Shown here in pieces: positions 1 through 6,529 of a stretch of DNA of 8,543 nt. The translations under genes and the position numbers were made by a program. A model generated the notes under the pieces. The model searched no databases, had not been told where the DNA came from, and saw only the letters and a program-made list of their open reading frames with translations. The first letter of the stretch is position 1, and each line of letters opens with the position of its first letter. This DNA is from Caldifarciminota bacterium UBA1063 (GTDB taxonomy: Bacteria; Hydrothermota; Hydrothermia; UBA1063): contig DCDE01000008.1 of NCBI GenBank assembly GCA_002316275.1, positions 1 to 8,543 on the forward strand, written 5' to 3'.

Positions 1-2
1 GC

Positions 3-35
3 CTGTGGCCCGCCCCGCATTTTGTATATGAATGA
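3..35 (+). CDS. 3' end of an upstream gene (partial, unidentified)
   Basis: Only about ten codons are visible. In the frame starting at base 3 the peptide is LWPAPHFVYE followed by TGA at 33-35. This stop overlaps the ATG of the first permease (32-34) as ATGA, the same junction style used at three other places in this run, and that is why I prefer this frame. A second frame, starting at base 2, ends PVARPAFCI with TGA at 29-31, directly before the ATG, and is a real alternative. Sugar permeases of this type often follow a substrate-binding protein gene, but ten residues are too few to identify anything, so no function is assigned. Confidence 0.35.
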   Translation: MWPAPHFVYE

Positions 36-925
36 TGAAAAGAAAATTCGGAAGTTTTTTGTTTGTATTACCATTTGCGTTGATGTTTTTTGTCTTTCTC
101 TTACTTCCCTTTTTTTATGCCTTTTACCTTTCATTTTTTAAGATAACTGATTTTTCGAATATCTTTGGAGGACTCGAATTTGTGGGGTTTAAAAATTACC
201 TTTACGTGTTCAAAGATAAAGAGTTTATCTATTCTATTTTGCTGTCTTTAAAGTATGCACTCCTGATGATTCCTCTTAACATTATTCTTTCAATTATCCT
301 GGCAATGGCACTCAAAGAGGACATTAAGTTAAACAGGGTTTATAGAACACTCTTTTTCATGCCTTTTGTGCTGGACACCTTTGTTGTTGGTGTGGTGTGG
401 ACCATTCTATATGCAGGAAGGTACGGCTTTCTGGTCCAGCTTCTTAAACCCATAATTCCTGAAAGTCTTTACAATACAGGTTTTCTTGGGAATGCATCTA
501 CTGCAATGCCGGCTGTGGTACTTGCTGTGGCATTAAAGAATGTAGGTTTTGGGACCATTCTCTATACGGCATCACTGAATAATATTTCTGCGGATATCGA
601 AGATGCAGCAAAAATTGACGGAGCCCGCGGGTTTAAGAAGTTTTTCAGCATTACTTTTCCTCTCGTTAAAAATACCACTACTTTTCTTGTTATTACTGGT
701 GTCATCGGTGCTTTTTCTGCTTTCTCTGAGTTTTTTGCAATGACCGGTGGAGGACCTATAGTAGAAAAGTGGGGCGAACCCCTCGGAGCTACAAAGGTTG
801 CTGGATACTATCTTTACAATCATATAACTAACCTCAGGCTTGGAATTGCATCTGCCACTTCCTTTGTACTGTTAGTACTGACTCTTGTGATTTCCATTAT
901 CTATTCAAGGGCTACAAGAGAATGA
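32..925 (+). CDS. Sugar ABC transporter permease, MalF/UgpA type (CUT1)
   Basis: This is an inner-membrane permease that would form the import channel with the next gene product. It has 297 residues with about six hydrophobic segments (roughly 8-34, 66-94, 104-128, 156-180, 214-236 and 270-293). The cytoplasmic EAA loop that docks the ATPase is clear at about 190-211 (EDAAKIDGARG, then a proline at 210). MTGGGP at 237-242 is typical of MalF-like CUT1 permeases just after the EAA loop. The long periplasmic P2 loop of enterobacterial MalF is absent, as in most UgpA/LacF-type proteins. No Shine-Dalgarno is visible before ATG 32, so translation probably depends on the upstream gene; ATG 35 is an alternative start. 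The substrate is probably a sugar, oligosaccharide or glycerol-phosphate-like solute, but the sequence does not say which. Confidence 0.93.
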   Translation: MMKRKFGSFLFVLPFALMFFVFLLLPFFYAFYLSFFKITDFSNIFGGLEFVGFKNYLYVFKDKEFIYSILLSLKYALLMIPLNIILSIILAMALKEDIKLNRVYRTLFFMPFVLDTFVVGVVWTILYAGRYGFLVQLLKPIIPESLYNTGFLGNASTAMPAVVLAVALKNVGFGTILYTASLNNISADIEDAAKIDGARGFKKFFSITFPLVKNTTTFLVITGVIGAFSAFSEFFAMTGGGPIVEKWGEPLGATKVAGYYLYNHITNLRLGIASATSFVLLVLTLVISIIYSRATRE

Positions 926-1728
926 AAAGGCATAGTTTCTGGAAATACTTCTTTATTACATTACTACTTATAATTTGTCTCTTCCCATTTTTATGGATGC
1001 TTATCACCTCTTTTAAACCGGAAAGCGAGGCGCTTTTGATTTCACTTCCCAGTAAGATAACATTTGAGAATTATAAAAAGATCCTTTTCGAATACAAGTT
1101 TTATCGATACTTTGTAAATAGCCTTATAGTGGCGACTGTATCTGCTACATTCTCCACATTGTTCGCTTCCCTTGCTGCTTATGCATTCGCAAAAAAGGAT
1201 TTCCCTCTTAGGAATTTTCTATTCTGGTTATTTATATCTTCAATGATGGTGCCTGGACTCCTCTATGTGATTCCTCAATTTCTTATTGTGTATCAATTCC
1301 AATGGATAAATCGCTATGAAGGTATGATTGTTCCCCACCTTGCGAATGTATTTGGTATGTTCCTAATAACCCAGTTTTTAAAGGATGTTCCCGACTCACT
1401 TCTCGAAAGTGCTAGGATTGATGGTGCTCCTGAATATAAGGTGTTTTTTAACATTGTAGTACCTCTTACCCTTCCTATAATTGCAACGGTCTTCCTTCTA
1501 AATTTTCAGTTTCATTGGTCCAATTTCTTGTGGCAACTACTTGTAGCTCAGACCGAGTCTATGTATACCGTTCCCGTAGGCCTTGCAATGTTTAAAAGTG
1601 CTCATGAAGAAGCGTACGCTTTAAAGATGGCAGCATCGACGGTTTCACTTTTGCCTATAGTGATTCTTTTCTTTTTTGCTCAGAGATATTTTATTGAAGG
1701 CATTACACAAGGTGCGGTAAAAGAATAG
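922..1728 (+). CDS. Sugar ABC transporter permease, MalG/UgpE type (CUT1)
   Basis: This is the second permease subunit, the partner of the preceding gene in a heterodimeric CUT1 importer. It has 268 residues with hydrophobic segments at about 7-29, 65-90, 98-124, 134-154, 181-206 and 240-260. The EAA loop is at about 162-181 (ESARIDGAPEYKVF, then VVPL). The C-terminus (QRYFIEGITQGAVKE) is the usual ending of MalG-like permeases, so the gene is complete. Its ATG overlaps the previous stop codon as ATGA, which suggests coupled translation and fixed stoichiometry; a weak AAGGG lies about ten bases upstream. The cognate ATPase is not adjacent. In many CUT1 systems a shared MsmX/MalK-type ATPase is encoded elsewhere, and that may hold here (inference). 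Confidence 0.93.
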   Translation: MKRHSFWKYFFITLLLIICLFPFLWMLITSFKPESEALLISLPSKITFENYKKILFEYKFYRYFVNSLIVATVSATFSTLFASLAAYAFAKKDFPLRNFLFWLFISSMMVPGLLYVIPQFLIVYQFQWINRYEGMIVPHLANVFGMFLITQFLKDVPDSLLESARIDGAPEYKVFFNIVVPLTLPIIATVFLLNFQFHWSNFLWQLLVAQTESMYTVPVGLAMFKSAHEEAYALKMAASTVSLLPIVILFFFAQRYFIEGITQGAVKE

Positions 1729-1742
1729 TTTTTGCAAATAAT

Positions 1743-1771
1743 TTGATTTTGTAAGATTTTAGTTTTAAACT
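1743..1771 (+). promoter_or_regulatory. Possible sigma70-type promoter before the EIIA gene
   Basis: The spacer at 1729-1800 is the largest gap in the left half and is strongly AT-rich. TTGATT (1743-1748) and TAAACT (1766-1771), 17 bases apart, each match the sigma70 consensus at four of six positions. No hairpin terminator separates this gene from the permeases, so read-through is also possible. Such partial matches are common in AT-rich DNA, so confidence is low. Confidence 0.22.
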
Positions 1772-1787
1772 TTATTGTATGAAAGGT

Positions 1788-1796
1788 AAAGGAGGT
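1788..1796 (+). promoter_or_regulatory. Strong Shine-Dalgarno of the EIIA gene
   Basis: AAAGGAGGT lies four bases before ATG 1801 and is a near-perfect anti-16S match. It is the best ribosome binding site in the window; the neighbouring overlapping genes have weak ones or none. It supports the chosen start and suggests independent, efficient initiation at this gene. Confidence 0.85.
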
Positions 1797-1800
1797 ATAT

Positions 1801-2256
1801 ATGTTTGCACAACTTTTAAGAGAAGATAGGGTTATAATAGATTTGAAGGCTAAGGATAAAGAGGAGGTTTTACAAGAGCTACTAAGTGTGTTGAATTTAA
1901 AACCCGAGCAGGAAAAAATTGTTCTCGAACAGCTTAAAAAAAGGGAGGCAATCGGTTCTACGGGAGTAGGCAGAGGAGTCGCAATTCCACATACGAGAAG
2001 CGTTGTGGTAGATGATGTTCAACTGGTTGTTGGTGTATCGAAGGGAGGAATTGATTTTCAATCACTGGATGGGAAACCCGTCCATTTGTTTTTTCTTTTA
2101 ATTGCTCCACCTCAGGATCTGGGAGCAAGGTACCTTATTACTCTAGGCGAAATTGCCAATGTTGCTAGAAAAGTTGTTTCAACGAAAGAATATTTGAATT
2201 TTGAGACCTCAAAGGAATTGATGGAATACCTTATGAAAATTTATAGGGAGGCTTAA
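1801..2256 (+). CDS. PTS EIIA type-2 domain protein (PtsN-like)
   Basis: This is a stand-alone EIIA domain of the fructose/mannitol/nitrogen (type 2) family. It has 151 residues, the normal length for a single domain. The active-site motif is intact: GSTGVGRGVAIPHT at 52-65, with the phosphorylatable histidine at 64. A second conserved histidine is at 95 in PVHLFFLLIAP. There is no EIIB or EIIC domain and no HPr or EI gene here. Proteins of this kind usually act as regulators that receive phosphate from a PTS relay, rather than as sugar transport components. The position directly after sugar ABC permeases and before a tRNA synthetase hints at a nutrient-signalling role, but that is inference. 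It could equally be annotated as a fructose-type EIIA; sequence alone does not separate the two. Confidence 0.88.
   Translation: MFAQLLREDRVIIDLKAKDKEEVLQELLSVLNLKPEQEKIVLEQLKKREAIGSTGVGRGVAIPHTRSVVVDDVQLVVGVSKGGIDFQSLDGKPVHLFFLLIAPPQDLGARYLITLGEIANVARKVVSTKEYLNFETSKELMEYLMKIYREA
2246..2251 (+). promoter_or_regulatory. Shine-Dalgarno inside the end of the EIIA gene
   Basis: GGGAGG lies four bases before ATG 2256, within the last codons of the EIIA gene. It fixes the start of the zinc-ribbon gene at the TAATG overlap and suggests that terminating ribosomes reinitiate there. Confidence 0.7.
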
Positions 2257-2621
2257 TGGACCCGATTCTGGAAATGCTCATTGCCCTGGAAAGCCTTGAC
2301 GCTGAGCTAGAAGATTTTGAGTCTGAAGAATATAGAAATTCAATAAATATTACCCAAAGTGCAAGTGACGAGGTATTTTCTCAGCAGATAGATAAGTTAA
2401 AAGAGTTAAGGGAAGAAGTTGTAAGGAGTCTTCCTATTGCTATTTATAAGAGGTACCAGAGACTGAGGGAGAAATACAAGAGAGGTGTTGCTCCCGTTGT
2501 TAACGGAATTTGTGCGAATTGTTTTATGGAGTTTCCTTCAGCACTTGTTTCAAGGCCTGTTAAAAACAAATCGCTTGAGACCTGCCCCAATTGTGGAATC
2601 TATGTATACTGGACTAAATGA
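2256..2621 (+). CDS. Short coiled-coil protein with C4 zinc ribbon (CdsZ/DUF164-like)
   Basis: The protein has 121 residues. The C-terminal part matches the C4 zinc-ribbon domain of the CdsZ/FlgZ (DUF164, zf-RING_7) family: NGICANCF with Cys86 and Cys89, then ETCPNCGIYVYW with Cys110 and Cys113. The tryptophan-ending ribbon and the spacing fit this family better than DksA/TraR. The N-terminal part is charged and helical (about 1-25 and 40-78), broken by a polar Asn/Ser/Thr stretch near 29-38. Family members are usually around 240 residues with a long coiled-coil hairpin, so the coiled coil here is about half length. Known members (Helicobacter HP0958, chlamydial CdsZ) act as chaperone or adaptor proteins, but no flagellar or secretion gene is nearby, so the function is open. 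The gene overlaps EIIA by one base and tyrS by four. Confidence 0.75.
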   Translation: MDPILEMLIALESLDAELEDFESEEYRNSINITQSASDEVFSQQIDKLKELREEVVRSLPIAIYKRYQRLREKYKRGVAPVVNGICANCFMEFPSALVSRPVKNKSLETCPNCGIYVYWTK

Positions 2622-3814
2622 GCTTAGGAATAGAAGAAGAATTAAGAGTTATAAAATTTAACACAGTAGACCTTCTCCCTGAAGAAGAGTTATTAGAAAA
2701 GCTCAGGAGAAAGGGATCCCTTATAATAAAGTATGGTGCCGATCCATCGAGGCCAGATCTTCATTTAGGGCATTATGTTTGCCTCAAAAAACTGAAAGAC
2801 CTACAAGATCTCGGTCATCACGTCATTTTTATAGTAGGTGACTTTACCGCTATGATAGGTGATCCGTCTGGTAGGTCAAAGACGCGGCCCAGGCTAACTC
2901 CAGAGGAAGTGAAGCAAAACTCCAAGACCTATTTTGACCAGGTATTCAAAGTCCTTGACGCTACAAAAACCGAAATCAGATATAACTCTGAGTGGCTTTC
3001 AAAGTTGACTCCGTATGATGTGATAGAACTTTCTGCTACATACACGATATCAAGGATGCTGGAGAGAGACGATTTTAAGGAACGATTCAAAAGAAATATT
3101 CCGATCTCGATTCACGAGTTTCTGTACCCATTGTTTCAGGCTTACGATTCGGTTGCCATAAAGGCGGACATAGAAGTTGGTGGGACTGACCAGAAATTTA
3201 ATTTTCAGGTTGGAAGGGAGGTTCAGAAGACTTATGGAATAGAACCCCAGGTCATCCTCACGGTTCCACTTCTTGAAGGCACTGATGGTAAGCTGAAGAT
3301 GTCGAAGTCTTACGATAATTACATAGGTATCACTGAAGCACCTCATATGATGTTTGGTAAAGTGATGTCTATTCCCGATGAACTCGTATTAAAATATTAT
3401 AGACTTGTGCTTTACTACGATGATGTGACCATTAAAGAAATTGAAAGAAAAATGAAGGAAAACCCAAGGGAGTGTAAGGCGGACCTTGCTGAAAAAATTG
3501 TTGAGATATTTTGGGACAAAAGTGCAGCAAAAAGAGCTCGAGAGGAGTTTGACAGGGTTTTCAAATTCCGTGACATTCCGGAGGCAATCCCAGAATTTCG
3601 CATACCGAAGGAGGGGATGGCTCTCATTGATATTCTTGTGAATTCAGGCATTGTTCAGAGTAGGTCTGAGGCAAGGAGGTTGATTGCACAAAGAGCCGTA
3701 AAGGTGGGGGACCAAGTGCTTGAGAAAGAGTTTGAAAAGATTGCACCAGAAGACAATATGGTTATTAAAGTTGGTAAAAGGAAGTTTCTTAAAGTAATCC
3801 AACAAAGCGAATGA
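2618..3814 (+). CDS. tyrS: Tyrosyl-tRNA synthetase, type 2
   Basis: This class I synthetase attaches tyrosine to tRNA(Tyr) in the cytoplasm. It has 398 residues, typical of the type-2 subfamily (Thermus- and Aquifex-like, about 400-430). The Rossmann catalytic core has KYGADPSRPDLHLGH with the HIGH motif as HLGH at 49-52, then GDFTAMIGDPSGRSKTRP from 74. Tyrosine-pocket elements PLFQAYDS (171-178) and GGTDQKFN (188-195) are present, and the second ATP motif KMSKS is exact at 227-231. The C-terminal S4-like RNA-binding domain occupies about 334-395 (SRSEARRLIAQRAVKVG). The ATG overlaps the zinc-ribbon stop as ATGA and has no clear Shine-Dalgarno, so expression is probably coupled. There is no room for a T-box leader, so tyrosine-tRNA control of that kind is not expected at this gene. 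Confidence 0.97.
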   Translation: MSLGIEEELRVIKFNTVDLLPEEELLEKLRRKGSLIIKYGADPSRPDLHLGHYVCLKKLKDLQDLGHHVIFIVGDFTAMIGDPSGRSKTRPRLTPEEVKQNSKTYFDQVFKVLDATKTEIRYNSEWLSKLTPYDVIELSATYTISRMLERDDFKERFKRNIPISIHEFLYPLFQAYDSVAIKADIEVGGTDQKFNFQVGREVQKTYGIEPQVILTVPLLEGTDGKLKMSKSYDNYIGITEAPHMMFGKVMSIPDELVLKYYRLVLYYDDVTIKEIERKMKENPRECKADLAEKIVEIFWDKSAAKRAREEFDRVFKFRDIPEAIPEFRIPKEGMALIDILVNSGIVQSRSEARRLIAQRAVKVGDQVLEKEFEKIAPEDNMVIKVGKRKFLKVIQQSE

Positions 3815-4920
3815 AGATCCTTGTAATCAACTGGCAGGATTTAAAAAATCCTCTAAGTGGGGGCGCAGAAGTACATTTACATCAATTTTTCTCTTATTTT
3901 GTTTACAAGGGTCATTCTGTAACTTTGTTGTGTTCTTCTTTCAGGGGGGCGGAGAGAGAAGATGTACAGGACGGCATTAGAATCATAAGAAGGGGGCATC
4001 GGCAGTTCTTTAATTTTCTCGTACCTTTTTATTTAAAGCAACTTTTATCCACCGAAGACTTTGATATTATTGTTGAAGATGTGAACAAAATCCCGTTCTT
4101 TACGAGATATTTTACAAAAAAGCCCATTGTAGTGATTACACATCACTTTTTTGGCAGAGTAATATTCCAGGAAACCAATCCACTTTTTGGTCTCTATGTG
4201 TACCTCTCTGAGAGACTTTTCTACAAGTTATACAGAGGATTACCTATAATTACAGTCTCTGAGAGCACCAGGGAAGAACTTGTGAAAAATGGAATGCCTG
4301 AGGCTTCTATAAGTGTGGTATATAATGCCGTTGATGTGGATTTCTTTAAACCGGGTGAGAAGTCAGCTTTGCCATTTGTTCTTTACCTTGGTCGGCTTAA
4401 GAGATATAAGAGAATAGACCTTTTTTTAAAAACTGTGAAAATTTTTAGAGAAAAATATTATTCAGGGCATCTGCGGGTTGAGATTGTAGGAGATGGAGAT
4501 GCCAAGAAAGAACTTGAGAAGCTTGTAGTAGAGCTAGGACTTGGCGATCTTGTTAAGTTTACAGGTTTTGTTTCTGAAGAAGAGAAAGCAAGAAAATTGC
4601 GGGAAGCATGGCTTATTGTTAACACGTCGCCAAAGGAGGGGTGGGGGATTGTGGTGATGGAAGCTCAAGCATCTGGGACGCCAGCTATAGTCTTCAATTC
4701 CCCAGGGCTGAGGGAGGCGGTAAGACATGGAGAGACTGGTTTCATAGTCCCCTTTGGAGAGGTTGAAAATATTGCAGTTTTGATGAGAAAATTAGTAGAA
4801 GACCGTGATTTGAGAGAAAGACTGTCTTCGAATGCAAGAATGTGGGCAGAGAAGTTTAGAATTGACCAACTAAGAAAAGAATTCTACGAGACCTTTTTGA
4901 AGCAGGTTTCCCTACGTTAA
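3811..4920 (+). CDS. Glycosyltransferase family 4 (GT-B fold)
   Basis: This is a cytoplasmic or membrane-associated retaining glycosyltransferase of 369 residues, the normal GT4 length. The N-terminal acceptor half starts MKILVINW and has the glycine-rich turn SGGAEVHL at 16-23. The donor half begins near 188 with LYLGRLKRYKR (Arg195 and Lys200 are candidate sugar-nucleotide phosphate contacts). The GT4 E-x7-E signature is at Glu276 and Glu284 (PKEGWGIVVMEAQASGTP). GLREAVRHGETGFIVP at 299-314 is the typical donor-binding segment. No signal peptide or membrane helix is evident. Likely roles are lipid glycosylation or assembly of a surface polysaccharide; the donor and acceptor cannot be read from sequence. 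The ATG overlaps the tyrS stop as ATGA, and this appears to be the last gene of the rightward run. Confidence 0.93.
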   Translation: MKILVINWQDLKNPLSGGAEVHLHQFFSYFVYKGHSVTLLCSSFRGAEREDVQDGIRIIRRGHRQFFNFLVPFYLKQLLSTEDFDIIVEDVNKIPFFTRYFTKKPIVVITHHFFGRVIFQETNPLFGLYVYLSERLFYKLYRGLPIITVSESTREELVKNGMPEASISVVYNAVDVDFFKPGEKSALPFVLYLGRLKRYKRIDLFLKTVKIFREKYYSGHLRVEIVGDGDAKKELEKLVVELGLGDLVKFTGFVSEEEKARKLREAWLIVNTSPKEGWGIVVMEAQASGTPAIVFNSPGLREAVRHGETGFIVPFGEVENIAVLMRKLVEDRDLRERLSSNARMWAEKFRIDQLRKEFYETFLKQVSLR

Positions 4921-4921
4921 T

Positions 4922-6529
4922 TCAGCAAATACCACACGCTTTGCACATTTGTGGATTGCAATGCGGTGTGAGGAGGCGTTTTTGGGCTTTAAGATATTCT
5001 CTTTCGAGAAAGGATTCTTCAACGCCAGAGTCAATGAAATGGAACGGTAAGGTTTTTGAGTAATCAAGTTGGAAGAGATATTTGTTCATTTGCAGAGATG
5101 CTTCGATTTTCTTATGGTTACACAGTTCTTCCAGGATTGCATAGCCCAATTCCTCACCTGCTCTTGAATATAGGAGCTGCCTTTTAGCCCCATTATAGTG
5201 TCCGATATCTACGTTTATACCTTTTGGGATTTCAAGTGCTTTTGCTTTTTGCCTGAATTCTTCTTTAGATGCTATTGGGATATCCTGAAAAGGCGTATGG
5301 GGTTTTGGAACAAAGATGCTGAAAGTTACGCTGATCTTGCCGTCAAATAGTTCCTTTGATTGCTTTAATAGATTATTGGTCTCTAAAATATCCTTAGCTG
5401 ATTCAAAGGGGAGGCAGATCATAAAATACATCTTCATATGCTTGAACCTCAGTTCATTTAGCATTTTTATAAATTCCAGAATATCGGAATTTGAAACTCT
5501 TTTGTTAAGTCGATTTCTAAGTTCCTCGCTGCCAGTCTCAGGTGCTATGGTTATACTCTCAAGCCCCTTCTCCCGAAGCAACTTTAAGGTATCGTAGAAA
5601 CTGGTACTTATCTTAATTGATGATGGATTTATAACCTTACATTTATTTGTAGTTCTGATAATTTCCTTAATATCTGGGTGATCTAAGATAGACCCTCCAA
5701 TAAGACCCAGGTCCATTCCAACGGGAAATTCTTCTAACATTTGGGCAAATTTACTAGTGGGAATCCACCTGGGAGGCAGGTAGTTGTAGCTTAATAAGCA
5801 GAATCTACATTTCGTGCTGCAGCTTCTTGATAGTTCGACTAGATTCATCTTGAATGTAGCGTCAGGATAATAAAAAGCACTAAAAGATTCACTTTCAGTA
5901 AGGTCCTTTAAATATACCCTTTTCGCATGGTACTTTTTGTTTTGACTAATTACCCATTCTTCATTTATGTAGCATCCTTCCCCTAAGTCTTTCAAGTTTG
6001 TGAGTATTTTTGGCATAATAACTTCAGCTTCACCTATACATAGTAAGTTAAAAAAGGGAAGAAGGGGGTAAGGGTTAATGGAAACTGCAGCCCCACCTGC
6101 AATCAGAATAGGTCGTGTCCTCTTATCAACGTGGGGTTCTATGCCGCTCTGAAGTAAAATTTTTATAACGTTGTAATAGTTTGGCTCGAAATCAATTGTA
6201 AAGAAAATAACATCAAAGTCTTGAAGTTTAAGGCCTGTCCGTACGCCTTCCGTGTGATCCAGAGAGAAAATATCAGTGAAGAATGATTTATTTAGAATCC
6301 TATAAAGGGTGTGAACTGCAAGGTTAGATGCAGCATTTTTTAAGACTTCTGGGAATACAATTGCGCATTTTTCTTTTGAGTGGATAAATGGTACAAACCA
6401 TTGAATCGAGGGACTATTCTTTCTTATGTTTTCTAACTCCCGGCGGAAGGTCCAGATTAATGAGGTCTTTTGGTTTGGAGGTAATACTTTCGATAATAGA
6501 ACTTGTGGTTTTCTTTCCAGTAGTTCCAA
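4922..6529 (-). CDS. B12-binding-type radical SAM protein (TIGR03960-like)
   Basis: An Fe-S enzyme of up to 535 residues. The N-terminal half (about 42-180) resembles the Rossmann-like B12-binding region of TIGR03960 proteins: IVFPEVLKNAASNL, then LIAGGAAVSINPYPLLPF and CIGEAEV. It lacks the DxHxxG cobalamin motif. The radical SAM core starts near 229 with the CxxxCxxC cluster at Cys237, Cys241 and Cys244, and continues with SITIAPETGSEELRNRLNK (325-343). The C-terminus carries DSGVEESFLEREY (500-512) and ends in a cysteine cluster at Cys524, 529, 532 and 535, as in that family, possibly binding a second cluster. The substrate is unknown. The start is uncertain: TTG 6529 is the only standard start covering the N-terminal domain and lies 116 bp inside ftsZ. 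No clear Shine-Dalgarno precedes it. A rare ATA (6427) or ATT (6406) start is possible. Confidence 0.85.
   Translation of the reverse strand: MELLERKPQVLLSKVLPPNQKTSLIWTFRRELENIRKNSPSIQWFVPFIHSKEKCAIVFPEVLKNAASNLAVHTLYRILNKSFFTDIFSLDHTEGVRTGLKLQDFDVIFFTIDFEPNYYNVIKILLQSGIEPHVDKRTRPILIAGGAAVSINPYPLLPFFNLLCIGEAEVIMPKILTNLKDLGEGCYINEEWVISQNKKYHAKRVYLKDLTESESFSAFYYPDATFKMNLVELSRSCSTKCRFCLLSYNYLPPRWIPTSKFAQMLEEFPVGMDLGLIGGSILDHPDIKEIIRTTNKCKVINPSSIKISTSFYDTLKLLREKGLESITIAPETGSEELRNRLNKRVSNSDILEFIKMLNELRFKHMKMYFMICLPFESAKDILETNNLLKQSKELFDGKISVTFSIFVPKPHTPFQDIPIASKEEFRQKAKALEIPKGINVDIGHYNGAKRQLLYSRAGEELGYAILEELCNHKKIEASLQMNKYLFQLDYSKTLPFHFIDSGVEESFLEREYLKAQKRLLTPHCNPQMCKACGIC
4933..4983 (+). terminator. 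Possible terminator of the rightward run, inside the convergent gene
   Basis: CACACGC (4933-4939) plus TTGCA (4941-4945) can pair with TGCAA (4957-4961) plus GCGGTGTG (4963-4970). This forms about 12 base pairs with one T-T mismatch, one bulged G and an 11-base loop. On the + strand it is followed by AGGAGGCG and then five T residues (4979-4983). The gap between stem and T-tract makes it non-canonical, and it lies over the Cys-rich C-terminal codons of the opposing gene, so the pairing could be coincidental. It is the only reasonable terminator candidate, because the two stop codons are one base apart. Confidence 0.3.

Noticed and set aside
1..20. GC-rich stretch at the left edge, possibly a foreign or regulatory segment.
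   Set aside because: Twenty bases at a window edge are explained by Pro/Ala codons of a gene end; there is no supporting structure.
2500..2617. Possible T-box or other leader controlling tyrS.
   Set aside because: The region is fully coding for the zinc-ribbon protein, whose four cysteines are intact, and no specifier or antiterminator elements were recognised.
2256..2621. Annotation of the zinc-ribbon protein as DksA/TraR.
   Set aside because: It lacks the DksA coiled-coil tip and zinc-finger spacing; the NGICANCF and CPNCGIYVYW pattern fits the CdsZ/DUF164 ribbon better.
4902..4915. Small hairpin at the end of the glycosyltransferase gene that could terminate leftward transcripts (GTAGG GAAA CCTGC on the - strand).
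   Set aside because: Only five pairs including a G-T wobble, and no T-run follows on the - strand; too weak to call a terminator.
5316..5597. Open frame of 93 codons on the + strand within the radical SAM gene.
   Set aside because: Antisense to the conserved radical SAM core; its Ser/Leu/Phe-rich composition is typical of a reverse-complement frame.
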